Below the pieces are notes generated by a model. It saw nothing but the letters and a program-made list of their open reading frames with translations, was not told the DNA's origin and ran no database searches. A program made the position numbers and the translations under genes. Below, piece by piece: positions 53,238 through 61,960 of a stretch of DNA of 64,000 nt (the stretch's first letter is position 1; the number at the start of each line of letters is the position of its first letter). The stretch spans positions 682,001 through 746,000 of the forward strand of contig NZ_RJUU01000003.1 in the NCBI RefSeq assembly GCF_003751445.1, in the 5' to 3' direction. This stretch comes from Streptomyces sp. 840.1 (GTDB lineage: Bacteria > Actinomycetota > Actinomycetes > Streptomycetales > Streptomycetaceae).

Positions 53238-53241
53238 CAGC

Positions 53242-54261
53242 TCACCGGTTCCCGCCGATGGTCTCCCGCGCGGCGCGCAGGGATTCCTTCAGCGACCCCA
53301 TGGTGGCCAGTACGGCGGTGGGCTCGTAGCCGCAGTGCGCCATGCAGTTGGCGCAGCGCGGGTCCTTGCCCCGGCCGTACTTGTCCCAGTCGGTCTCCTC
53401 GATGAGTTCCCGGTACGTCGGCACATAGCCGTCGCTCATCAGGTAGCAGGGCCGCTGCCAGCCGAAGAGCGAGTAGTTGGGAATGGCCCACGCCGTGCAC
53501 GGGAAGTCGGCCTTGCCCTCGAGGAAGTCCAGGAAGAGCGGCGAGTGGTTCAGCCGCCACCTGGCCCGGTTGCCGCCCGCGAAGGACTTCTTGAACAGCT
53601 CACGCGTCTGCTCGACCCCCAGGAAGTGCTCCTGGTCGGGCGCCTTCTCGTACGCGTAGGCGGGCGAGATCATCATCTCGTCGACCTTCAGATCGTCATT
53701 GAGGTAATTCAGGACCTCGATGATGGTCTGCGGGGTGTCGGTGTTGAAGAAGGTGGAATTGGTGGTGACCCGGAAGCCGCGGCGCTTGGCCTCCTTGATC
53801 GCGGCCACCGCCTCGTCGAACACTCCTTCCTTGGCAACCGATTCGTCGTGGCGCTCGCGCAGCCCGTCGATGTGCACGGCGAACGCGAAGTACGGCGACG
53901 GCGTGAATTTCTCCATCTTCTTCCGCATCAGCATCGCGTTGGTGCAGAGGAAGACGTACTTTTTCTTCGCCACGAGCTGCCGGACGATTTCATCGATCTG
54001 CGGATGCATCAGCGGCTCGCCGCCCGCGATGGAGACCATCGGAGCACCGGATTCGAGCACCGCGCCGACGGCCTGGGCCACCGGCATACGCTGCTTGAGA
54101 ACTCCGGCCGGATGCTGAATCTTCCCGCAGCCTTCGCAGGCGAGATTGCAGGCGAACAGTGGCTCCAGCTCGACAATCAGCGGGAACTTCTCCCGCTTGC
54201 GGAGCTTCTGTTCAGCAAGGTACGTCGCAATCTTGATGGTCTGACGGAGTGGCATGGCCAT
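53242..54261 (-). CDS. hpnH: Adenosyl-hopene transferase HpnH
   Basis: This 339-residue radical SAM enzyme joins the 5'-deoxyadenosyl group to diploptene (hopene), starting the bacteriohopane side chain. It has C38-x3-C42-x2-C45 in FACNLACEGCG, GGEPLMHPQ, and the long HpnH-type C-terminus with FPCTAWAIPNYSLFGWQRPC and DPRCANCMAHCGYEPTAV, which may bind a second cluster. It follows hpnG by five bases. The gene that should follow, ispG, is a relic here. Confidence 0.96.
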   Translation of the reverse strand: MAMPLRQTIKIATYLAEQKLRKREKFPLIVELEPLFACNLACEGCGKIQHPAGVLKQRMPVAQAVGAVLESGAPMVSIAGGEPLMHPQIDEIVRQLVAKKKYVFLCTNAMLMRKKMEKFTPSPYFAFAVHIDGLRERHDESVAKEGVFDEAVAAIKEAKRRGFRVTTNSTFFNTDTPQTIIEVLNYLNDDLKVDEMMISPAYAYEKAPDQEHFLGVEQTRELFKKSFAGGNRARWRLNHSPLFLDFLEGKADFPCTAWAIPNYSLFGWQRPCYLMSDGYVPTYRELIEETDWDKYGRGKDPRCANCMAHCGYEPTAVLATMGSLKESLRAARETIGGNR

Positions 54262-54266
54262 CTAGC

Positions 54267-54926
54267 TCACCTCCTGGGGAGCAGCAAAGATCGGTGCCAT
54301 TCATAGAAAGCCGGTAGGACGGCACGGAGAACGCGGAATGCCGATATTCCACCGCGGACCGTGCCGATGCGGACGAGCTCATGCTGTGGAGCGTCCACGA
54401 CCACCCGTACGGCCGCAACCGGGCGGGGCCCGGCGCGCAGGGCGGTGCGCAGAGTGGCGGCGGACTCCATGTCCACCGCGATCGCTCCGGTGGTCCGCAG
54501 CCCGGCCCGCTCATGCCCGTGTACGACATGGTCGGAGCCGGTCAGCGGACCGGTGTGGACGGTGCGTCCCGGTACTGCTCTGGCCAGTGCGTCGGCAAGC
54601 AGTTCGGTGCCGGTGCAGGTGGCCGACTCGCCGGCGAGCCGGGTCTCGTCGGCCACCACCAGATCTCCGGGGTGCATGCCGGGCGTGAGCCCGGCGCAGA
54701 ACCCCGAGGCGATGACCGCGGCGCCGAGTGCCCGGCTCTCGCCGAGCGCCCGTGCCACGGCGGCTTCGGCCGCCTTCGGCCCCATGCCCGTACGGAGTAC
54801 GGTCACCGGCCCCGGCGCCTTGTCCGCCCTGCTCCTGCCGGTGCGCAGGGCGAGCTGTTCGATGCCGAGCGCGCAGGCGATCAGCAGCGGGGCGGCGGGG
54901 CCGGGCGGCCCCGCTGGTTCGCCCAT
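54267..54926 (-). CDS. hpnG: Hopanoid-associated phosphorylase HpnG
   Basis: This 219-residue nucleoside phosphorylase-fold protein removes adenine from adenosylhopane to give ribosylhopane/phosphoribosyl hopane. The visible parts are VIASGFCAGLTPGMHPGDLV, IAVDMESAATLRTALRAG (the active Glu-Met-Glu-like site AVDMESA), and VVVDAPQHELV. Its ATG shares one base with the shc stop (TGATG), so it is coupled. Confidence 0.92.
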   Translation of the reverse strand: MGEPAGPPGPAAPLLIACALGIEQLALRTGRSRADKAPGPVTVLRTGMGPKAAEAAVARALGESRALGAAVIASGFCAGLTPGMHPGDLVVADETRLAGESATCTGTELLADALARAVPGRTVHTGPLTGSDHVVHGHERAGLRTTGAIAVDMESAATLRTALRAGPRPVAAVRVVVDAPQHELVRIGTVRGGISAFRVLRAVLPAFYEWHRSLLLPRR

Positions 54927-56929
54927 CAGGCCCCCTCACGGATGGCCGTGCGGCCGGCGAAGGGATCGCCGTGCACGTACCGCCCGAGTGCGGTCAGCGG
55001 GAAGACCTGCCGGTAGAGGTGGTAGTTGATCGAGAAGTCCCAGGGGAAGCCGGTTCCGGTGAAGTACGGCTCGTCCCAGGAGCCGTCGGCCTGCTGGGTC
55101 TCGGTGAGCCAGGCGACGCCCCGGGCCACGGCGGGGGTGTCCCGCCGGTCCGCGGCGAGGAGTGCGAGCAGCGCCCAGGCCGTCTGGGACGCGGTCGAGG
55201 CCCCGTGGCCGATCCACTTGTCCTCCTTGTAGGAGCGCAGGTCCTCGCCCCAACCGCCGTCGTCGTTCTGGACGGACTCCAGCCAGTCGGCCGCGCGCCG
55301 GATCGAGGGATGCGCGGCGGGCAGTCCGGCGGCTACGAGTGCGGGCACCACCGACCCTGTCCCGTATACGTAGTTGACGCCCCACCGGCCGAACCAGCCG
55401 CCGGCCGCGTCCTGTTCGGCGAGCAGCCACTCGATGCCGCGCCGGGTGACGGGGTTGGCGGAGTGGCCCTCGATGGCAAGCATCTCCACCACGTGCCCGG
55501 TGACGTCTGCGGACGGCGGGTCGATGACCTCGCCGAAGTCACAGAAGGGCAGCCGGTTGGGGAACGGGCTGGTGTTGTCGGCGTCGAACGCCCCCCAGGC
55601 GCCGTTGCGGGACTGCATGCCGACGTTCCATCGCACCCCGCGCGCGATGGCGGCCTCGATGCGCGCCGGATCCGGGTGGCGGACCCGGCGCAGCGCCAGG
55701 ACCACTTCCGCGGTGTCGTCGATATCGGGGTAGTTGTCGTTGTGGAACTCGAACGCCCAGCCGCCCGGCGGGAGTTGAGGCCTTCGCACCGACCAGTCGC
55801 CCGGCCGGGCGATCTCCTCGTCGAGCATCCAGTCCGCTGCCTTCACCAGCGCCGGGTGGTCGGGGCGCAGGCCGGCGTCGGCGAGCGCGATGGTGGCGAG
55901 GCAGGTGTCCCAGACCGGGGACTGGCAGGCCTCGATCATGCGGGCGCCGTCCTCGCGCCAGACCGCGAACCGGTCCAGCGAGGCGAGTCCGGCCCGCATC
56001 ACCGGGTGGTCGAGGTCGTAGCCCAGCAGGTGCAGTGCGATGACGGAGTAGACGGCGGGCGGCTGGATACCGCCCCAGCAGCCGTCGTTCTCCTGGCGTT
56101 CGATGATCCAGCGGGCGGCCGCGTTCATCGCGAGGCGGCGCACCCGGCGCGGGGCGATCCGGTGATAGAGGTGCAGCGCCTTGTCGAGACGCTGGAAGAC
56201 ACCGTCCCAACTGGCCGCCGGTGCGGGGCGCCTGGGTGGGTTGGGTTCGCCCGGGTCGGTGTGCAGCTCGTCCAGTGCGAAGGGGGCGGGCCGGACCGGA
56301 CGCTTCGCCGATACGACCGTGAGCGGCACGATGGTCTGGCGGGCCCAGCAGCCGAAGTCGTAGATGTTGAGCGGGACCCACTTCGGGAAGAACATCAGCT
56401 CGGGCGGGAGTTCCGGCAGGTCGTCCCATTTCCACCAGCCGAACAGGGCCAGCCAGATCCGGGTGAACACCCGGCTGGCCGCGATCCCGCCCTGTTCCCT
56501 GACCCACCCGGAGGCGCGGAGCATGTGCGGGTCGTCCGGCCGGTCGCCGGCCAGCCGCAGTGCCACGTAGGCCTCGATAGTGGCGGAGAGGTCTCCCGGT
56601 CCGCCGTGGAACGTGGCCCAGGTGCCGTCACCGAGCTGCTCGCCCCGGATGAAGCGGCCGGCCGCCCGGACCGTGGCGGAATCCTGGATTCCGAGGAACT
56701 GGCGGAGCAGCAGGTCCTCGGCGTCCATGGTGACGTTGGTGGCGAGGTCGCCCTTCCACCAGCCCTGTTCGTCCTGCTTGCCGAGGAGGTGCTCCACCGA
56801 GCGTTCCGCGGCCCGTCGCGCGGCGGCCAGTACGTCGTCCGCGGCGGTGGTCGATTCGGATGTCGGTCTACTGGCCGAGGCTGCGCGGGGATCCACAGCC
56901 CCGGTGCTTCCGTCGGTCGTCGCTGTCAT
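54926..56929 (-). CDS. shc: Squalene-hopene cyclase
   Basis: This 667-residue membrane-associated cyclase turns squalene into hopene/hopanol. The catalytic acid motif DIDDTAEV is near residue 400. Repeated QW motifs (QDEQGWWKGDL, GDGTWATFHGGPGDLSATIE, NGCW..., QNDDGGWGEDLRSY, QADGSWDEPYFTGTGFPWDF) line the fold. N-terminal about 30 residues are Ala/Thr/Ser-rich and probably disordered. It lies in the hopanoid operon between the prenyl synthase and hpnG. Confidence 0.97.
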   Translation of the reverse strand: MTATTDGSTGAVDPRAASASRPTSESTTAADDVLAAARRAAERSVEHLLGKQDEQGWWKGDLATNVTMDAEDLLLRQFLGIQDSATVRAAGRFIRGEQLGDGTWATFHGGPGDLSATIEAYVALRLAGDRPDDPHMLRASGWVREQGGIAASRVFTRIWLALFGWWKWDDLPELPPELMFFPKWVPLNIYDFGCWARQTIVPLTVVSAKRPVRPAPFALDELHTDPGEPNPPRRPAPAASWDGVFQRLDKALHLYHRIAPRRVRRLAMNAAARWIIERQENDGCWGGIQPPAVYSVIALHLLGYDLDHPVMRAGLASLDRFAVWREDGARMIEACQSPVWDTCLATIALADAGLRPDHPALVKAADWMLDEEIARPGDWSVRRPQLPPGGWAFEFHNDNYPDIDDTAEVVLALRRVRHPDPARIEAAIARGVRWNVGMQSRNGAWGAFDADNTSPFPNRLPFCDFGEVIDPPSADVTGHVVEMLAIEGHSANPVTRRGIEWLLAEQDAAGGWFGRWGVNYVYGTGSVVPALVAAGLPAAHPSIRRAADWLESVQNDDGGWGEDLRSYKEDKWIGHGASTASQTAWALLALLAADRRDTPAVARGVAWLTETQQADGSWDEPYFTGTGFPWDFSINYHLYRQVFPLTALGRYVHGDPFAGRTAIREGA

Positions 56930-57036
56930 GGCTTCCCCTTCGTGCAGTTGGTCCTCTGCTGTGCTGGGGTCTCCGTCGGCCGGCGTCCGTGCGGGACACC
57001 GGCCGGCGACTGCGAGTCATATGGAACAGATGGCGA

Positions 57037-58140
57037 TCATCTCTTTCGTACGACGACGAAGTCAGCGAGCGCCGTGAGCTGCGCCCGCACGGTTTCGGGC
57101 ATGTCGACACCGTGCAGCGCCTCGATGGCGACCGCATGCTGACGACGCGCCTCCTGAGCGGTCCACTCGCGGCCGCCCGCCTCCTCGATGAGTGCCGCAC
57201 GGGCGGCGAACTCCTCTTCGGAGAAGCTGTCGAAGTCGCTGCTCTTCGCGTCGGCGGCGAGCAGCTCGCCCAGGCGCTCGGAGGCCGGTCCGCCCGCGGC
57301 GAGCGCGGCGACGACCGGCAGGGACTTCTTGCGCTGGCGCAGATCGCTCCACGTCTGCTTGCCCGTGGACTCCGGGTCGCCCCAGATCCCGAGCAGGTCG
57401 TCGACCGCCTGGAAGGCGAGGCCGAGGTGGTAGCCGTACGCCTCCAGGACGTCGGCGGTACGGTCGTCGGCGCCGCCGAGCACCGCACCGATGGAGCAGG
57501 CGCAGGCGAGCAGGGCGCCCGTCTTGTTGCCCTCCATCTCCAGGCACTCCTCGACGGTGACCCGCTCGCGGTGCTCGTAGGAGATGTCCTGGGCCTGCCC
57601 GTCGATGAGCTTGCGGGTGGCCGAGGTCAGCCGCCTGGCCGCGCGGCCCGCCTCGACCGTCCCGAGCTCCAGCAGGATCTCGTTGGCCAGCGCGAAGAGT
57701 GCGTCGCCGACCAGGATCGCCTGGGCGGGGCCGTGCACCTTCCACACCGTGTCACGGTGGCGCCGCTGCTCGTCCCCGTCCATCAGGTCGTCGTGCAGCA
57801 GCGAGAAGTTGTGCACGAGTTCGACGGCCACGGCGCCGGGGACGCCGGCCTCGGCGGCGGCGCCGGCCGCCTCCGCGGACAGCAGGGCCAGCGCCGGGCG
57901 CACGGCCTTGCCGCCGTCGCCGTCGGCGGGCCTGCCCTGGGCGTCGATCCAGCCGAAGTGGTAGGCGGCCACGGTGTCCATGGGCGGTGCGAGCCGGTCA
58001 ACGGCGGCCCGGAGCACCGGCGTGGAAAGGGCCCGTCCGCGCTCCAGAAGCGCGGTGACGTCCGTGGTGTCCGCCACGGTGTCGGAAGCCGGATTCGCCG
58101 GGGTCACTGACTCTCCTCTTGTTCCGGTGGTACTGCTCAT
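57037..58140 (-). CDS. Polyprenyl diphosphate synthase of the hopanoid cluster
   Basis: This 367-residue prenyl transferase makes farnesyl (or similar) diphosphate for HpnD. It shows the first aspartate-rich motif LLHDDLMDGDEQRR (DDxxD) near 115 and the second motif AFQAVDDLLGIWGDPE near 250. The ATG at 58140 overlaps the hpnE stop as ATGA, but GTG at 58106 has AGGAGAG ahead and is the alternative. The chain-length-determining residues before the first motif are not bulky enough to call the product by eye. Confidence 0.92.
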   Translation of the reverse strand: MSSTTGTRGESVTPANPASDTVADTTDVTALLERGRALSTPVLRAAVDRLAPPMDTVAAYHFGWIDAQGRPADGDGGKAVRPALALLSAEAAGAAAEAGVPGAVAVELVHNFSLLHDDLMDGDEQRRHRDTVWKVHGPAQAILVGDALFALANEILLELGTVEAGRAARRLTSATRKLIDGQAQDISYEHRERVTVEECLEMEGNKTGALLACACSIGAVLGGADDRTADVLEAYGYHLGLAFQAVDDLLGIWGDPESTGKQTWSDLRQRKKSLPVVAALAAGGPASERLGELLAADAKSSDFDSFSEEEFAARAALIEEAGGREWTAQEARRQHAVAIEALHGVDMPETVRAQLTALADFVVVRKR

Positions 58141-59525
58141 GCCGCCTCCTGCAGCGGATGTTCGTGGGGGCGGCCGAGTGCCAGGAGTGCGGCGTCCGCT
58201 GCGCCGGCACCGCTGCGGACGGCGCCCTCCATCGTGGCGGGCCAGCCGGTGGCGGTCCATGCGCCGGCCAGGAAGACTCCGGGGGCCCCGGTACGGGTCC
58301 CGGGCCGCAGCCGGCCGACTCCGGGGGCGGGTGCGAAGGTCGCCGTCCGCTCCCGGGTGACGAAGAAGTCCCTGATCCCGGCACCGCGGGCGGCCGGCAG
58401 CAGCCGCTCCAGCTCGGGCAGGTAGCGTGCGCGCAGTTCGGCCACGGGCAGGTCGATCTCCTCGTCCGCCGCGGACTGGGAGACCGCGAGGTACTGCCCG
58501 GGTCCGGTGAGACCCGAGGCCTCGGTGCGGTCGAAGACCCATTGGACGGGCGAGCCGAGCGCGGTGAAGAACGGCCGCCGCAGCACCTTGCGGTCGTAGA
58601 CCACGTGCACGTTGAGGATCGGTGAGCTGCCGATCTCCAGCAGCTTCTCCGGCGCGTCGAGCGCGCCCTCGGGCAGCAGGTCGTGGGTCTCGCGCTGCGG
58701 GACGGCCAGGACGACGGTGTCCGCCTCGATCCGCTCGGCCCCGGTGTCGACGACCCAGCGTCCGTCGTCGCTGCGGCTGAGGGCCGAGGCCTTCGTCCGG
58801 AGTTCGGTGCGGACACCGGCGGCGTCCAGGGCCTTGCGGCTCAGCGTGTCGTGGATGTCGCCGAGCGGGACGCTCGCCCAGCCGATGTCGGCGGCGCCCG
58901 GCTCGGAGAGGAGGCCGGTCTTGAAGACCTTCGCGGCGAGCGCGAGCGAGGAGTTCGGCGCGGTGGCGTTGAGCGTGGCGACGCCGACCAGGTCCCAGAG
59001 CGCCTCGATGGTGCGCGGCGACTGGCCGTGCCGGGCGAGCCAGCTGCCGAAGTCGATGTCGTCGAGTGCCGGATCGTCCGGGTCGAGCCGGCCCAGGGCC
59101 AGCGCGGCACGCCCGACGCCCGCCCGCTCGGTGAGCGAGAGGTGCGGGTATCCGGCGAGTCCGGCGGCGAGGTGGAACGGGACCGGCAGGCCGTTGCGGC
59201 GCAGCCGTCCGAGCCGGGGCCCGGCAGGCCGTCCGACGTCGAGAACGGGCACGTCCAAACGGTTTTGCAGAGGGGCGAGGCGGGCGCCGTCGACACGGTC
59301 CAGGAACCAGCGGTAGGCGGTGCAGCAGCGCAGGTAGACATGCTGGCCGTTGTCGACCGTCAGTTCGCCGCGCCGGAAGGAGAAGGCGAGGCCGCCGAGC
59401 CGGGGCCGCCCTTCGAGCAGGGTCACGTCAAGCCCGGCATCGGCGAGGCGCAGGGCCGAGGTGATGCCGGCGAGGCCGCCGCCGATCACCACAGCCCGGG
59501 AGGAGCGCAGGCTGTCATCCGTCAT
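58137..59525 (-). CDS. hpnE: Hydroxysqualene dehydroxylase HpnE
   Basis: This 462-residue FAD enzyme of the phytoene-desaturase type reduces hydroxysqualene to squalene. The dinucleotide fold is VVIGGGLAGITSALRLADAG-LDVTLLE, followed by RLGGLAFSF, and a C-terminal FAD contact in GVFLAGAWTATGWPATMEGA. The ATG has AGAGGGGG upstream. The tiny ORF ahead of it overlaps its start. Confidence 0.94.
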   Translation of the reverse strand: MTDDSLRSSRAVVIGGGLAGITSALRLADAGLDVTLLEGRPRLGGLAFSFRRGELTVDNGQHVYLRCCTAYRWFLDRVDGARLAPLQNRLDVPVLDVGRPAGPRLGRLRRNGLPVPFHLAAGLAGYPHLSLTERAGVGRAALALGRLDPDDPALDDIDFGSWLARHGQSPRTIEALWDLVGVATLNATAPNSSLALAAKVFKTGLLSEPGAADIGWASVPLGDIHDTLSRKALDAAGVRTELRTKASALSRSDDGRWVVDTGAERIEADTVVLAVPQRETHDLLPEGALDAPEKLLEIGSSPILNVHVVYDRKVLRRPFFTALGSPVQWVFDRTEASGLTGPGQYLAVSQSAADEEIDLPVAELRARYLPELERLLPAARGAGIRDFFVTRERTATFAPAPGVGRLRPGTRTGAPGVFLAGAWTATGWPATMEGAVRSGAGAADAALLALGRPHEHPLQEAA

Positions 59526-59617
59526 GAATCCCCCTCTCGCCAGGTCTTTCCCGTCAGGGACGCAGCGGTACGACCGAGGGTTGCCCGCCGTCCGCACTGA
59601 TCATCCATGGTGCTCAT
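59522..59617 (-). CDS. Tiny ORF, DUF6380-like, between hpnD and hpnE
   Basis: A 31-codon frame reads MSTMDDQCGRRATLGRTAASLTGKTWREGDS. The block RRATLGRTAASLT resembles the small DUF6380-type Streptomyces proteins known for R-A-T-L-x-x-x-A-A-S-L-T. The stop overlaps the hpnE ATG (ATGA), which suggests a real coupled gene. It is too short for certainty and its function is unknown. A start at the inner ATG (59608) would give 28 residues. Confidence 0.45.
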   Translation of the reverse strand: MSTMDDQCGRRATLGRTAASLTGKTWREGDS

Positions 59618-59644
59618 GGTGCGCGAGATGTCCGCGAGGCGCAT

Positions 59645-60598
59645 TCAGACACGCCCCCTGGCGGTCCGGCGCGAAATGTAACGGGCGTCAAGACCGGACA
59701 GGCCGCGCACCGCCACGTACGCCTTCTCGTGGCCCGGCAGCGAGACCCGGCCGCGCAGCACCGCCTCGGGGTCGCGCTCGATCCGGTCCAGGAGCCTGCG
59801 GTAGATCCCGGCCATCGCCGCCACACAGGCACCGCTGCGCCGGTCCAGCATCGGCAGCAGCCGGTAGCCCTCGGCGAACAGGGCACGGGCGCGCCGGACC
59901 TCGAAGTGGATCAGCCCGGCGAAGTCCGAGCCCGGCGGCGGGGTGGCCCGGTGGAAGCCCTCGGAGCAGCCGAACTTGGCGAGGTCGTCGGCCGGCAGGT
60001 AGGTGCGGCCGTTGCCCGCGTCCTCGCGGACGTCGCGCAGGATGTTGGTCAGCTGGAGCGCGAGGCCGAGCGTGTCGGCGTACTCCGAGGCGCGTTCCGA
60101 GCCGGGCGCGCCGGGCTCCGTACCGAAGACGCCCAGGCTGAGACGGCCGATGGCGCCCGCGACGCACCGGCAGTAGATCTTGAGGTCGTCCCAGGTCTCG
60201 TAGGTCGCACCGCGCACGTCCATCAGCACGCCGTCGATGAGCTCGTCGAGCCCCTCGAGCGGCAGCGGGAACCTGCGGGCGGCGTCGGCGAGCGCGACGG
60301 CCACCGGATCGGTGTCGTCCTCGTCGACCCGGCCGCCGCGCACCCGGTCCAGGAGGGTGCGGGTGCTCTCCAGGCGGACGCGCTTGGTCTCCGGGTCCAG
60401 CTCACCGTCACCGATGTCGTCGACACGACGGGAGAAGGCGTACAGCGCCGACATGGCCTGTCGCTTCTCGGCCGGCAGCAGCCTGATGCCGTACGCGAAG
60501 TTCCGCGCCTGCTGTCCGGTGACCGCCTCGCAGTAACTGTATGCGGCCTGTACCGGTGCCGACATGTACGTCGTCTGTCCCTCCACGGTCCGGCTCAC
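59645..60598 (-). CDS. hpnD: Presqualene diphosphate synthase HpnD
   Basis: This 317-residue squalene/phytoene synthase family enzyme condenses two farnesyl diphosphates to presqualene diphosphate. It has RRVDDIGDGELD (first Asp motif) and RDVREDAGNGRTYLPADDL (second). The GTG start overlaps the hpnC stop as GTGA; an ATG 11 codons in is possible. Length is usual for HpnD. Confidence 0.95.
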   Translation of the reverse strand: MSRTVEGQTTYMSAPVQAAYSYCEAVTGQQARNFAYGIRLLPAEKRQAMSALYAFSRRVDDIGDGELDPETKRVRLESTRTLLDRVRGGRVDEDDTDPVAVALADAARRFPLPLEGLDELIDGVLMDVRGATYETWDDLKIYCRCVAGAIGRLSLGVFGTEPGAPGSERASEYADTLGLALQLTNILRDVREDAGNGRTYLPADDLAKFGCSEGFHRATPPPGSDFAGLIHFEVRRARALFAEGYRLLPMLDRRSGACVAAMAGIYRRLLDRIERDPEAVLRGRVSLPGHEKAYVAVRGLSGLDARYISRRTARGRV

Positions 60599-61515
60599 CC
60601 CTCTCTACGCGCTCTTCGCAAGACAACTCCCACCTCGCGCAGCAGGCTGGGCTTGGTGGGCTTGGGCGGTCCGGGCAGTACGTCGAACCCGGCGGCCGCG
60701 ATCGCGGTGAGGGCGGCACGCCCCCCTCCGACGAAGCCGGCGAGGAGCAGCTTGAGCCTGCCGTGGACGCTACCCACCAGAGGGGTGCCTTCATTCAGCA
60801 GATCCCCGGCGCGTTCCGCCTCGTACGCGACCAGTGCCCGCACCGATGCGCCCCCGCTGGGGGCCGCCAGATCAGATTCGGCCACATGGAACCTTGCCAT
60901 GTCCTCGGCCGGCAGGTAGATGCGGTCCCGGCCGAGGTCCTCGGTGACGTCCTGGAGGTGCTCGACGATCTGCAGTGCGGTGCACACGGCGTCGGAGCGG
61001 CGGACGCGTTCGGGGCTCGCGGTCCCGGTGAGCTGGAGAACCAGGTGGCCGACGGGGTTGGCGGAGAGCTCGCAGTAGGCGAGCAGTTCCTCGTACGTCC
61101 CGTAGCGGCGGACCTTCTGGTCCTGCCGGTTGGCCTCGATGAGGCCGAGGAAGGGTTCGGGGGTCATCGCGCGGCGCCGCACGGTGGGGCGCAGCGCCTG
61201 CAGGAGGGGGTGGTGCGGGGTCTCCCCGGTGGTGGCGAAGATCCGGCGCAGGTCGGTCTCCAGCGCGTCGAGCATGGCGAGGCGGTCCTCGCTCTGTGCC
61301 GGGTCGAGGCCGAGGTGGCGGGCGTCGGCGCCGCCGGGTGCGAGGTCGCCGTCACCGATGTCGTCGACGAGCCGGGCGTATCCGTAGACGGCCATCAGAT
61401 CGTCGCGCCAGGCCCGCGGCAGGAAGAACGGAGCCACCGGGAAATTCTCGTCGGCGGCCTTGTCAAGGGTTCCGGGTACGGCGGAATCAAGCCGCGTCCG
61501 GCGGGCTCGTGTCAC
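60595..61515 (-). CDS. hpnC: Hydroxysqualene synthase HpnC
   Basis: This 306-residue squalene/phytoene synthase family enzyme converts presqualene diphosphate to hydroxysqualene. It has ARLVDDIGDGDLAPGG and QDVTEDLGRDRIYLPAEDM as the two Asp motifs, and the N-terminal ENFPVAPFFLPRAWRDDLM typical of HpnC. The GTG start overlaps a 20-residue upstream ORF as GTGA. It is the first large gene of the hopanoid operon. Confidence 0.95.
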   Translation of the reverse strand: MTRARRTRLDSAVPGTLDKAADENFPVAPFFLPRAWRDDLMAVYGYARLVDDIGDGDLAPGGADARHLGLDPAQSEDRLAMLDALETDLRRIFATTGETPHHPLLQALRPTVRRRAMTPEPFLGLIEANRQDQKVRRYGTYEELLAYCELSANPVGHLVLQLTGTASPERVRRSDAVCTALQIVEHLQDVTEDLGRDRIYLPAEDMARFHVAESDLAAPSGGASVRALVAYEAERAGDLLNEGTPLVGSVHGRLKLLLAGFVGGGRAALTAIAAAGFDVLPGPPKPTKPSLLREVGVVLRRARREG

Positions 61516-61574
61516 TGCGGACCGCCCTGCACGGGGACGGCGTGAGCACCTCGGAGCTGGAGATTATCCGTCAT
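61512..61574 (-). CDS. Possible 20-residue leader peptide ahead of hpnC
   Basis: ATG at 61574 opens MTDNLQLRGAHAVPVQGGPQ, whose TGA overlaps the hpnC GTG (GTGA). The coupling pattern is like that of the rest of the operon. A weak GGAG lies about 11 bases upstream. There is no known homologue; it may be a translated leader or a chance frame. Confidence 0.35.
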   Translation of the reverse strand: MTDNLQLRGAHAVPVQGGPQ

Positions 61575-61897
61575 AGCCGTCACATCTCCCGTTCTACACT
61601 GCCGACCCAAAACAACCCATTCCGGACACGCCGCCCGCCCTCCCCAGTGCGGAGGACCCCCATGGGCCTTCCACTCAGGCGGTATCGCCCCACTTGCAAC
61701 GAATCAGCACCGGTACAGCTTACGTTGTACAACGCTCATCGATACGCCGGGGTGCGGGACACCTGTCGAGTGCGCGCCGTGCCGTGCCAACTTTCCCCGT
61801 GCGCACCTTGATTGACGTCATCCGGCGGGAGGAGATCTTGCCGGGGCGCGTACGACGAGCCGTGGACGTCCGGCGTCCGGACCCCGGCCGGAACACG
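61575..61897. other. Intergenic region upstream of the hopanoid operon
   Basis: This 320-base stretch between the hopanoid operon and the ABC exporter terminator holds no gene with normal codon bias. It should contain the hopanoid promoter on the leftward strand, but no element is placed with confidence. Confidence 0.4.
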
Positions 61898-61939
61898 CGT
61901 GGCGGCCCCCGCCGGATCAGTCCGGCGGGGGCCGCCACG
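61898..61939 (-). terminator. Strong terminator after the ABC exporter genes
   Basis: CGTGGCGGCCCCCGCCGGA and its exact complement form a 19-bp stem with a TCAG loop, 22 bases after the leftward ATPase stop. Confidence 0.88.
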
Positions 61940-61960
61940 GTGCGGTGGACGGGGCAGGCG

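Noticed and set aside
54728-57142. An 804-codon open rightward frame over shc and hpnG
   Set aside because: It lacks any domain pattern, and the opposite strand encodes intact hopanoid enzymes.
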